A stretch of 12,992 nt of DNA from Firmicutes bacterium HGW-Firmicutes-10 (GTDB lineage: Bacteria; Bacillota_I; Bacilli_A; Erysipelotrichales; Erysipelotrichaceae), in the NCBI GenBank assembly GCA_002841605.1, contig PHAF01000044.1, positions 1-12,992 of the forward strand, written 5' to 3'. The notes under the pieces were generated by a model. It was not told the origin of the DNA, searched no databases, and was given only the letters and a program-made list of their open reading frames with translations. The translations under genes were made by a program, and so were the position numbers. This document shows positions 5,520 through 11,480 of the stretch, piece after piece. How positions within the stretch are numbered: position 1 is the stretch's first letter; every line of letters begins with the position of its first letter.

Positions 5520-6416
5520 ATGGAAAGAGTCAATCTTAACAAGAATGTTTCTGTTTCACGAATCGTTCAAGGGCTTTGGCGTCTGACTGATTGGAACTGG
5601 ACCATTGATGAAACCGTGAAGTTTATTGAATCATGCATCGCACTGGGCGTCACAACCTTTGATGCGGCAGAAATTTATGGCAATTATATGGGAGAACTGC
5701 GAATCGGTGAAGTTCTGCGGGCTGCTCCGCATCTGCGCGATCAAATAGAAATCGTCACAAAAACCGGCATCAATATGTTTAGTGATAAACGCTCATATAC
5801 GATGAGTCATTATGATACGCGAAAACTCAAGGTCGTCACTTCCTGTCAGGAAGCCATCAAACGGATGAACTGTGATGTGATTGATGTCTTTTTGATTCAC
5901 CGTGAAGACCCGTTGATCGATCATCGCGAACTCGGTAAAACGTTAGACGAACTGGTAGATTCCGGTTGGGTGAAAGCCGTAGGGGTTTCCAATTTCGATC
6001 CTATGAAATTTGATGCTTTACAATCGTTTATGAAGCATAAATTGGTCACTAATCAAATCGAATGGTCACCGGTTTGTTTTGAGCATTTCAATAATGGCAA
6101 TATGGACTTCTTACAGAAAATGAATGTGCGTCCGATGATCTGGTCGCCTTTGGCCGGAGGTCGTTTGTTTACAACGAGTGATGAGAAAAATGTTCGGGCT
6201 CGTAAGAAAATCGATGAAATCGCCCGTCGTCACGGGGTTGAGAGTGAAACGATCGTCTTTGCCTGGTTGCTTTATCATCCGGTAGGTGCGTTACCGATTT
6301 CAGGAAGCAGTAAACTGAAACGTCTTCAACAAGCCATTGCAGGGTTGAACATTGCATTGACACATGAAGAATGGTTTGAAATATATACGGCCAGCGGCCA
6401 ACAACGTCTGCGTTAA
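5520..6416 (+). CDS. Aldo/keto reductase (YdhF-like)
   Basis: A 298-aa NAD(P)H-dependent aldo/keto reductase with the (alpha/beta)8 fold, closest in pattern to the YdhF-like group. The catalytic tetrad is visible: Asp48 and Tyr53 in FDAAEIYG, Lys81 in VTKTG, His127 in FLIHRED. VKAVGVSNFDPMKFD (helix/strand 5-6), NQIEWSP and WSPLAGGRLF fit the family, and the cofactor-binding end LPISGSSKLKRLQQAIAGLN is intact. I start at ATG 5520, 6 nt after AAAGGTG; the upstream ATG at 5496 lies in the -10 box. It is followed after 14 nt by the AI-2E-type permease gene and probably co-transcribed with it. The physiological substrate is unknown; these enzymes reduce a broad set of aldehydes and ketones. Confidence 0.92.
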   Translation: MERVNLNKNVSVSRIVQGLWRLTDWNWTIDETVKFIESCIALGVTTFDAAEIYGNYMGELRIGEVLRAAPHLRDQIEIVTKTGINMFSDKRSYTMSHYDTRKLKVVTSCQEAIKRMNCDVIDVFLIHREDPLIDHRELGKTLDELVDSGWVKAVGVSNFDPMKFDALQSFMKHKLVTNQIEWSPVCFEHFNNGNMDFLQKMNVRPMIWSPLAGGRLFTTSDEKNVRARKKIDEIARRHGVESETIVFAWLLYHPVGALPISGSSKLKRLQQAIAGLNIALTHEEWFEIYTASGQQRLR

Positions 6417-6430
6417 GAAAGTGTGAATCT

Positions 6431-7576
6431 ATGCGTTTAAATGATGAGAATATGAAGAAGATGATGCTATTGATCTTTTTTGGGGCGGTTATGTTATTTG
6501 TAAGTCTCAACTTTCTGGATTTACTGGTTTATTTATTAAAATTGCTTTCGATTTTGACGCCGTTTATGGTCGGATTTGCAATTGCCTTTATATTTAACGG
6601 ACCGATGATGTGGATCGAGCGTTTCCTGTTTGAAAAACCGGGATGGCTTAAAAAGATACCACTGAAAATCCATCGTTCAATCAGTTATATATTGACATTG
6701 ACCGGATTCACTGTGCTTTTTACCATGATTCTAACTTATATCATCCCACAGTTATACGAAACGATCCGGGTAATCGTGGTTGAGGTTCAAAAGCCGGAAC
6801 ACTGGAATACTCTGATCGCATGGATCGAGGGAATCATCGGTGAAAATGCGATGATCGAAGATTGGATATTTGGGTTGAATATCAATTGGGTGGACATCGA
6901 GAAATCCATCGTAGCCTTCTTTGAACAAAGTTGGCTGGAATGGTTACAAAATACCTTTACCTTTGCTTCTTCACTGCTCAGCGGACTGACTACGATCATT
7001 ATCGGATTCTTCTTTTCGGTATATGCACTGCTTCAAAAGGAATATGTCATCCGCGGACTTCATAAGGTAGTGGATGCATTTTTCAGTAAGAAAAGCGCAG
7101 ATAAGATTTATCATGTCGGAACAATATCCAATCGGATATTCTCTCACTTTGTCTATGGTCAAGGAGTTGAGGCGATTATTTTGGGAGCTATTTTCTTTGT
7201 AGTGCTTAGCTTATTGAATTATCCTTATGTCCTGCTGATCAGCGTATTGATCGGTGTGACCGCATTGGTTCCGATGGTCGGCGCTTTCATCGGGATGTTC
7301 TTCGGCTTTCTGCTTATACTTATCGCCGATCCCATTAAAGCATTGTGGTTCATTTTGATTTTCAATGTCATCGGACAAATCGAGAATAATTTCATCTACC
7401 CTCAGGTTGCCGGAAAAGCTTCGGGACTGCCATCTATTTGGATTTTATTGGCTATTACGGTGGGAGGTACCTTGTTTGGAGTATTAGGCATCTTACTGTT
7501 TATCCCGTTGGCATCCGTCGTGTATGCATTATTTAAAGAATATGTGAACTACCGACTTGAAAGTAAGAATTTGTAA
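6431..7576 (+). CDS. AI-2E family transporter (PerM/YhhT-like permease)
   Basis: A 381-aa polytopic membrane protein of the AI-2E transporter family (PF01594-type). Hydrophobic segments lie at about 13-35, 37-56, 86-106, 180-202, 246-262, 266-296, 302-316 and 336-370, with a large hydrophilic stretch (~107-175) between the early and middle helices. The family's most conserved region is present: TALVPMVGAFIG (277-288) and IENNFIYPQVAGKASGLP (317-334). Members were named for the E. coli quorum-signal exporter TqsA, but many are sodium/proton antiporters or have no known substrate, so signalling should not be assumed. The start ATG 6431 has only a weak GAAAGTG upstream; its 14-nt distance from the reductase gene suggests co-translation. 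I see no clear terminator after it. Confidence 0.9.
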   Translation: MRLNDENMKKMMLLIFFGAVMLFVSLNFLDLLVYLLKLLSILTPFMVGFAIAFIFNGPMMWIERFLFEKPGWLKKIPLKIHRSISYILTLTGFTVLFTMILTYIIPQLYETIRVIVVEVQKPEHWNTLIAWIEGIIGENAMIEDWIFGLNINWVDIEKSIVAFFEQSWLEWLQNTFTFASSLLSGLTTIIIGFFFSVYALLQKEYVIRGLHKVVDAFFSKKSADKIYHVGTISNRIFSHFVYGQGVEAIILGAIFFVVLSLLNYPYVLLISVLIGVTALVPMVGAFIGMFFGFLLILIADPIKALWFILIFNVIGQIENNFIYPQVAGKASGLPSIWILLAITVGGTLFGVLGILLFIPLASVVYALFKEYVNYRLESKNL

Positions 7577-7893
7577 TTTTAAAATAGCAATTGACAGATT
7601 TTGACATATATTGTCGAACTTTTGTGTAAATTTTGTGAGATATTTATGAGAAAATAGTAGCAGGCAATCAATTATGGTAAAATAATGAAGTAGGAATAAG
7701 TCTCAAATTCTGCATTCTATTGCATAACCGAATATAATCATGTGTTCTGGATGGTGATGATATTCCGGGGTGTCCGGATTTAAATATCGTTATTTGATCG
7801 GAGGTGAATCTATAAAACGAGGATATTGAAAAATGTCAGTGTTTGTAGTGTTTTTTCAAATCGGTTGTCACATTAAACAAGGAGGAAAATTTA
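7577..7893. other. 317-nt non-coding region upstream of dhaK
   Basis: No gene longer than a 25-codon frame is visible. From left to right it holds: three TTG(A/T)C motifs at exact 10-nt steps (7591, 7601, 7611) with the dyad TTTGACA / TGTCGAA (7600-7618, one mismatch); an extended -10 box TGGTAAAAT at 7675-7683; a TATAAT at 7733-7738 lacking a -35; a 5-bp GC stem TCCGG-GGTGT-CCGGA around 7764-7778; an orphan GGAGGTG at 7800-7806 with no start codon in range; and a TTGAAAAA / TTTTTCAA stem around 7826-7859. If transcription starts near 7690, dhaK has a leader of ~200 nt, far longer than other genes here. I do not recognise a known riboswitch class. Confidence 0.6.
7675..7683 (+). promoter_or_regulatory. 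Candidate extended -10 promoter of dhaK
   Basis: TGGTAAAAT has the TGnTAnnAT form seen at the other promoters here. The -35 position (around 7655-7660, TAGTAG) is poor, so an activator could be needed. The phased TTGAC repeats lie some 50-80 nt upstream. Confidence 0.4.
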
Positions 7894-7910
7894 ATGAGAA
7901 GACTAATTAA
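7833..7910 (+). CDS. Possible 25-codon leader ORF overlapping the dhaK start
   Basis: ATG 7833 opens a 25-codon frame (starting MSVFVVFFQIG) that ends at TAA 7908-7910, 17 nt inside dhaK in another frame. GAGGA (7819-7823) is 9 nt upstream. The dhaK Shine-Dalgarno lies inside this frame, so its translation would affect dhaK initiation. No homology is recognised, and a frame this short can arise by chance. Confidence 0.2.
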   Translation: MSVFVVFFQIGCHIKQGGKFNEKTN

Positions 7911-8889
7911 CGACCCGTATGAAATAGTAGAGGAAATGTTACAAGGTTATGTTAAGGCATTTGGAAAACAAGTAAAGCTTCTTGAACACGACGGTCGCGT
8001 CGTAGTCAGTAAGAATGCTCCTAAAAAAGACAAAGTCGGCGTCATCGTTGGTGGTGGTTCCGGACATGAACCGTTGTTTTTAGGTTATGTCGGAGACGGA
8101 TTTGCGGATGCTGCCGTCATCGGTAATATCAACACCTCTCCATCACCGGAACCTTGCTATAATTCTGTTAAGGCCGTAGATGCAGGAAAAGGCTGTATTT
8201 ATCTTTATGGAAACTATGCCGGAGACGTCATGAATTTTGATATCGGAGCTGAAATGGCTGCTGAAGACGGAATTCGTGTTGAAACCGTATTGGTTACCGA
8301 CGATGTCATTTCTTCAACGGATGTTGAAGGCAGAAGAGGCATCGCTGGGGACTTCTTTGTATTTAAAGTAGCCGCTGCCGCTGCCGAAGAAAGATTGGAT
8401 CTTGACGGAGTCGTTGCTGCTGCTAAAAAAGCGAATGCAAACTGCGCTACGATGGGTGTAGCCTTGGGTGCAGCTGAACATCCGACCACCGGCAAAGAAA
8501 TGTTTGAAATGGAATCGGGCGACATGGAAATCGGTATGGGTATCCATGGCGAACCTGGCGTAAGAAGAGGCAAAACAGAACCTGCAGATGCAGTCGTTAA
8601 AGAAATCATGGATGTTTTGGTTCCTGAACTGAAATTGGCTAAAGGCGATGAAGTATGCGTTTTGGTCAACAGCTTAGGCGCAACTCCGTTGATGGATTTG
8701 TTTGTTGCTTACCGCAAAGTTGCCGAAATCCTTGAAGAACTGGGTGTCGGCGTTCACAAGACATTTATCGGATCCTATGCATCCACAATGAACATGCCGG
8801 GATCATCGGTCACATTACTGAAAGTTGACGAAGAGTTGAAGAGATTTATCGACTATCCGACCAACGCTCCATATTTTGTTCAAATCTAG
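7894..8889 (+). CDS. dhaK: DhaK-type ketose kinase subunit (dihydroxyacetone / erythrulose kinase)
   Basis: A 331-aa Dak1-domain protein, the substrate-binding subunit of dihydroxyacetone-type kinases, which binds a short ketose covalently through a histidine hemiaminal. Residues match E. coli DhaK positions closely: His58 in GGGSGHEP, Asp111 in GNYAGDVMNFD and the covalent His218 in GMGIHGEPG. ALGAAEHP-TGKEMFE, VNSLGATPLMDL and GSYASTMNMPGSSVTLL are further hallmarks. Length is that of the separate DhaK subunit. AAGGAGG (7879-7885) lies 8 nt before the ATG. dhaL follows; DhaM (the PTS phosphodonor) is not in the window. The downstream tetrose-phosphate isomerase-like genes suggest the substrate may be L-erythrulose rather than dihydroxyacetone, as for DhaK-family LerK; this is inference. 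Confidence 0.93.
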   Translation: MRRLINDPYEIVEEMLQGYVKAFGKQVKLLEHDGRVVVSKNAPKKDKVGVIVGGGSGHEPLFLGYVGDGFADAAVIGNINTSPSPEPCYNSVKAVDAGKGCIYLYGNYAGDVMNFDIGAEMAAEDGIRVETVLVTDDVISSTDVEGRRGIAGDFFVFKVAAAAAEERLDLDGVVAAAKKANANCATMGVALGAAEHPTTGKEMFEMESGDMEIGMGIHGEPGVRRGKTEPADAVVKEIMDVLVPELKLAKGDEVCVLVNSLGATPLMDLFVAYRKVAEILEELGVGVHKTFIGSYASTMNMPGSSVTLLKVDEELKRFIDYPTNAPYFVQI

Positions 8890-8932
8890 CGGTTTCGCTG
8901 GATTATCATAAACGTTTGACAGGAGAAACACC

Positions 8933-9586
8933 ATGTACGAAAACACCTTATTAGGAAAAGCTTATTTTACAAGAGTCATCGTAGATATGGCAGCCATGGC
9001 TGAACGCGAGAGAGATTATCTCGCTCAACTAGATTCGCCTATTGGCGATGGCGACCACGGCATCAATCTTTCGATCGGATTTAGAGAAGTAACAAAGAAA
9101 CTGCCGGAATGGGAGAATGAGAATTTAACTTCTTTATTCAAGAAAGTCGGCATGACTTTGTTGGGTAAGGTCGGAGGAGCAGCCGGACCTTTGTATGGCG
9201 GTTTCTTTATGAAATTTGGAGAAGCAGCAAACAATAAGGACGAAGTGACTTTTGAGGAGTTAGCCCTTATGTTTAAAAGTGGCGTAGAGTTAGTTGAGAG
9301 TCGTGGTAAGGCGGTCATTGCCGATAAGACGATGGTCGATACTTTGCGGCCGGCGTTGGATACTCTGTTGGCTGCTGTTGAGGCAAAGACCGAACCTTTG
9401 ACAGCGTTTGAGCAATGTTTGAAAGCAGCCGAAAAAGGCAGAGACTCAACGATTCCGTTGATTGCCAAAAAGGGCAGAGCTGTTCGTCTTGGTGAAAGAG
9501 CTATTGGACATTTAGATCCAGGGTCAGCTTCTTCTTACATGATTTTGAATATTTTCTTCGATAATCTGAAAAAAGAATTGGCATAA
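8933..9586 (+). CDS. dhaL: DhaL-type nucleotide-binding subunit of ketose kinase
   Basis: A 217-aa Dak2-domain protein that holds the nucleotide and magnesium ions and transfers phosphate to the ketose bound on DhaK. Asp34, Asp39 and Asp41 in LDSPIGDGDHGIN are the metal ligands. GKVGGAAGPLYGGFF is the nucleotide-binding glycine-rich loop (usually GGASGPLY), and DKTMVDTLRPALD and GHLDPGSASSYMIL complete the site. AGGAG (8921-8925) lies 7 nt before ATG 8933. The 43-nt gap after dhaK holds a small hairpin CTAGCG-GTTT-CGCTGG at 8886-8901 overlapping the dhaK stop, perhaps an mRNA processing or stability element. In PTS-driven systems DhaL keeps ADP and is recharged by DhaM; without DhaM nearby, whether it uses ATP directly is open. 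A strong hairpin follows 2 nt after the stop. Confidence 0.93.
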   Translation: MYENTLLGKAYFTRVIVDMAAMAERERDYLAQLDSPIGDGDHGINLSIGFREVTKKLPEWENENLTSLFKKVGMTLLGKVGGAAGPLYGGFFMKFGEAANNKDEVTFEELALMFKSGVELVESRGKAVIADKTMVDTLRPALDTLLAAVEAKTEPLTAFEQCLKAAEKGRDSTIPLIAKKGRAVRLGERAIGHLDPGSASSYMILNIFFDNLKKELA

Positions 9587-9588
9587 AC

Positions 9589-9620
9589 ATCACTGCCCGA
9601 AAGGGCAGTGATATTTGATT
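9589..9620 (+). terminator. Terminator after dhaKL
   Basis: A perfect 10-bp stem ATCACTGCCC / GGGCAGTGAT closed by a GAAA tetraloop (9589-9612), followed by ATTTGATTTT. The T tract is interrupted, so partial read-through into the isomerase genes is possible. Confidence 0.8.
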
Positions 9621-9641
9621 TTACCATTTATGTGGTATGAT
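9615..9641 (+). promoter_or_regulatory. Promoter of the tetrose-phosphate isomerase gene pair
   Basis: TGGTATGAT (9633-9641) is an extended -10. TTGATT (9615-9620) is a possible -35, 15 nt before the hexamer. The expected start near 9648 leaves a ~19-nt leader holding AAGGAGG at 9654-9660. Confidence 0.55.
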
Positions 9642-9666
9642 AGTCTTGTTGATAAGGAGGGTTTTT

Positions 9667-10452
9667 ATGAGAAAAAAAATCGTCGGGTCAAGTTGGAAGA
9701 TGCATATAAACACAAAATCTGAAGTGGATACTCTTGCCACGGAAATCGTTGAGGGTGTAAAAAATATACATAATATTGACATGTTTTTGATACCTTCATT
9801 TCCATTGATCGATCATCTTGCCAACATTTTGGGCAATAGCAATATCGCATGGGGTGCCCAAAATATGGCATTTGTGGACTATGGAGCGTATACCGGGGAA
9901 GTACCTGCACCTACTCTGGCTGAGTTGGGGTGCACCTTTATTGAGTTAGGCCATGCTGAACGACGGGCTAATTTCAATGAAACCGACCATTATGTCAACA
10001 AGAAAGTAAAACTGTGTCTGAACTATAAAATGACGCCATTGGTTTGTGTTGGTGAAACCAAAGCAGAGAAGGACGATGGAGTCGGGAAAGTCCGGGTAAA
10101 AACTCAAGTGTTATGGACGCTGAATGGAATAAGATTTGAGGATGTTGATAAAATCATCTTCGCTTACGAACCGGTATGGGCCATCGGGCAAACCGAAGGT
10201 GCAAATGCCGATTATGTTGAAGATATGCATCAGTTCATCCGTGATGTCATTGCCAGTGAAGTTGGAAATGATATAGCACAAGCCGTACGTATTATCTATG
10301 GTGGCTCGGTAAAACTAGAAAGTGCATTTGAATTAATTAGTAAGAAAAATATCGACGGCTTGTTTACAGGCAGATTTGCCTTGACAGCCAAGAATTATAT
10401 AGCTATCGCAGCGCTTGTTTCGAAACATGTTCAAGAAAAGGAAGGTAACTAA
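9667..10452 (+). CDS. TIM-like isomerase, probable L-erythrulose-1-phosphate isomerase (EryH/LerI type)
   Basis: A 261-aa TIM barrel of the triosephosphate isomerase superfamily. Catalytic Lys11, His96 and Glu168 are present (SSWKM, ELGHAERR, FAYEPVWAIG). Three places depart from housekeeping TPI: GSSWKM instead of GNWKMN, losing the active-site Asn; AIGQTEGANADY instead of loop-6 AIGTGKTA; and IDGLFTGRFAL instead of the loop-8 phosphate site DGALVGGASL. As I recall the Brucella EryH and mycobacterial LerI sequences, they share SWKMN, ELGHSERR, a longer loop 6 ending ADY, and IDGLFIGRSAW. These enzymes turn L-erythrulose-1-phosphate into D-erythrulose-4-phosphate. I start at ATG 9667, 6 nt after AAGGAGG; the frame's ATG at 9637 lies in the -10 box. 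The RpiB-like gene follows after 1 nt. A TPI role is the alternative. Confidence 0.8.
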   Translation: MRKKIVGSSWKMHINTKSEVDTLATEIVEGVKNIHNIDMFLIPSFPLIDHLANILGNSNIAWGAQNMAFVDYGAYTGEVPAPTLAELGCTFIELGHAERRANFNETDHYVNKKVKLCLNYKMTPLVCVGETKAEKDDGVGKVRVKTQVLWTLNGIRFEDVDKIIFAYEPVWAIGQTEGANADYVEDMHQFIRDVIASEVGNDIAQAVRIIYGGSVKLESAFELISKKNIDGLFTGRFALTAKNYIAIAALVSKHVQEKEGN

Positions 10453-10453
10453 C

Positions 10454-10906
10454 ATGAAAATCGCTATCGGATGTGATCAATTTGCTTATGATTTGAAAAT
10501 GATTGTGGTCAAGCACTTAGAAAGTAAAGGACATCAAATCGTTGATTACGGATGTAAAGAAGGAGAAGAAGTCCTTTATCCAAACGTAGCTCTTGCAGTT
10601 GCAGAAGATGTCGCTGCCGGAAAATTTGAGAGAGCTATCTTGATTTGTGGAACCGGAATCGGGATGTCGATCGTTGCCAACAAAGTCCCGGGAGTTCGTG
10701 CGGCATGTTGTCATGATGTATATTCAGCCCAACGTGCACGCAAAAGCAATGACGCTCACATCATGACATTGGGATCAGAAATCGTCGGTTATGCCTTAGC
10801 AAGAGAGTTGGTCGATGCCTGGATGGATTCCGAGTTTGCGGGGGGACGCTCAAAACCCAAAGTAGAACTGATTGACGAAATCGACAAGAAGTATAAAAAC
10901 AAATAA
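10454..10906 (+). CDS. RpiB/LacAB-family isomerase, probable D-erythrulose-4-phosphate isomerase (EryI/DerI type)
   Basis: A 150-aa protein of the RpiB/LacAB sugar-phosphate isomerase family. Cys65 in LICGTGIGMSIVANK is the catalytic base and His87 in CCHDVYSAQRAR is conserved. The N-terminal motif is GCDQFAYDLK: RpiB normally has SDHAG, so the ring-opening/phosphate-region His is Gln9 here. YPNVALAVAEDV replaces DYPDYA. The tail GGRSKPKVELIDEIDKKY resembles, from memory, Brucella EryI (GRSAGN-AIDEVDAKY), which makes D-erythrose-4-phosphate from D-erythrulose-4-phosphate. The start ATG 10454 lies 1 nt after the TIM-like stop codon, with AAGGAAGG upstream, so the two are surely co-translated. 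A plain ribose-5-phosphate isomerase remains possible. A bidirectional terminator follows. Confidence 0.8.
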   Translation: MKIAIGCDQFAYDLKMIVVKHLESKGHQIVDYGCKEGEEVLYPNVALAVAEDVAAGKFERAILICGTGIGMSIVANKVPGVRAACCHDVYSAQRARKSNDAHIMTLGSEIVGYALARELVDAWMDSEFAGGRSKPKVELIDEIDKKYKNK

Positions 10907-10917
10907 AGACAAGACGA

Positions 10918-10950
10918 AAAAGCCGAAGACAAATAATTTCTTCGGCTTTT
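10918..10950. terminator. Bidirectional terminator between the RpiB-like gene and fumarase beta
   Basis: A perfect 12-bp stem AAAAGCCGAAGA / TCTTCGGCTTTT around a 9-nt loop. T runs follow on either strand, so it can end both the plus-strand isomerase transcript and the minus-strand aspA-fumarase transcript (stop at 10956-10958). Confidence 0.9.
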
Positions 10951-10955
10951 CTTAT

Positions 10956-11480
10956 TTACTGTATGTATGCATCATTGCCTTTGGTATCCCAACAGACGAT
11001 GGCCGGAAAGTTCTCGACTTCCAGTTTATATATCGCCTCAGGACCCAACTCTTCATAAGCAATGATCTCACTGTTCTTGACACATTTACCAAGCATCGCA
11101 CCGGCACCACCGATCGCCACCAGGTATACCGCCTGGTTTTTTAACAAAGACTGCTTCACGTTTTCATTACGATAGCCTTTGGCAATGATCATCTTAAGAC
11201 CCATCTCTAATAAGGTAGGGGTGTAAGCATCCATTCTTGATGCCGTCGTCGGACCGGCACTGCCGAAATTTTGACCCGGCGGTGTCGGAGATGGACCGAC
11301 GTAATATAAAATCTGATTTTTGATATCAAAAGGTAAAAAACCTTTGTTATTCAAGTCTTCGATCATGCGCTTATGCGCCGCATCACGTGCTGTATAAATC
11401 GTACCGGTAATAAATACCAAATCACCGGCCAACAGTTGGTTGAGTTCATCTTGATTAAGCGGGGTTGAGATCTGGTTCAT
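10956..11480 (-). CDS. Class I fumarate hydratase, beta subunit (C-terminal domain)
   Basis: A 174-aa beta subunit of two-subunit class I fumarase / L-tartrate dehydratase, which with alpha reversibly hydrates fumarate to malate. Family motifs in order: ARDAAHKRM (31-39), YYVGPSPTPPGQNFGSAGP then TTASRMDAYTP (59-88), VAIGGAGAML (121-130), and EELGPEAIYKLEVENFPAIV (143-162) with D-GND after it. I start at ATG 11480: its ATGA overlaps the alpha stop, and GAAGGTGGTG lies upstream within alpha. The longer frame from ATG 11516 would lie entirely inside alpha. Tartrate dehydratase is the alternative, but aspA upstream favours fumarase. Confidence 0.9.
   Translation of the reverse strand: MNQISTPLNQDELNQLLAGDLVFITGTIYTARDAAHKRMIEDLNNKGFLPFDIKNQILYYVGPSPTPPGQNFGSAGPTTASRMDAYTPTLLEMGLKMIIAKGYRNENVKQSLLKNQAVYLVAIGGAGAMLGKCVKNSEIIAYEELGPEAIYKLEVENFPAIVCWDTKGNDAYIQ

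Noticed and set aside
7733..7738. TATAAT as the main dhaK promoter
   Set aside because: The hexamer is perfect, but it has no TG extension and no -35-like sequence at 16-18 nt; the TGGTAAAAT at 7675 fits the window's other promoters better, though this one cannot be excluded.
7684..7893. Known riboswitch or T-box in the dhaK leader
   Set aside because: I looked for T-box, c-di-GMP, fluoride and similar core motifs and found none that match convincingly; reported only as an unassigned leader.
8214..8669. 151-codon open frame on the minus strand inside dhaK
   Set aside because: It is antisense to a confirmed gene, rich in Ser/Thr/Ala/Pro as expected from reverse reading of a coding frame, and has no start signal or recognisable family.
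8905..8921. CcpA cre-like site around AAACGTTTG in the dhaK-dhaL gap
   Set aside because: Too few positions of the TGWAANCGNTNWCA consensus match (several mismatches in both halves).
9025..9468. 147-codon open frame on the minus strand inside dhaL
   Set aside because: It is the antisense shadow of dhaL; DhaL motifs are intact on the plus strand and this frame has no support.
9667..10452. Annotation as housekeeping triosephosphate isomerase
   Set aside because: The fold and triad fit, but the catalytic Asn, loop 6 and loop 8 are unlike TPI, and the neighbours are not glycolytic operon genes (gap, pgk, gpm, eno).
10907..11144. Open frame continuing past the RpiB-like gene on the plus strand (10872-11144)
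   Set aside because: It crosses a strong bidirectional terminator and then runs antisense to fumarase beta, with no protein-family resemblance.
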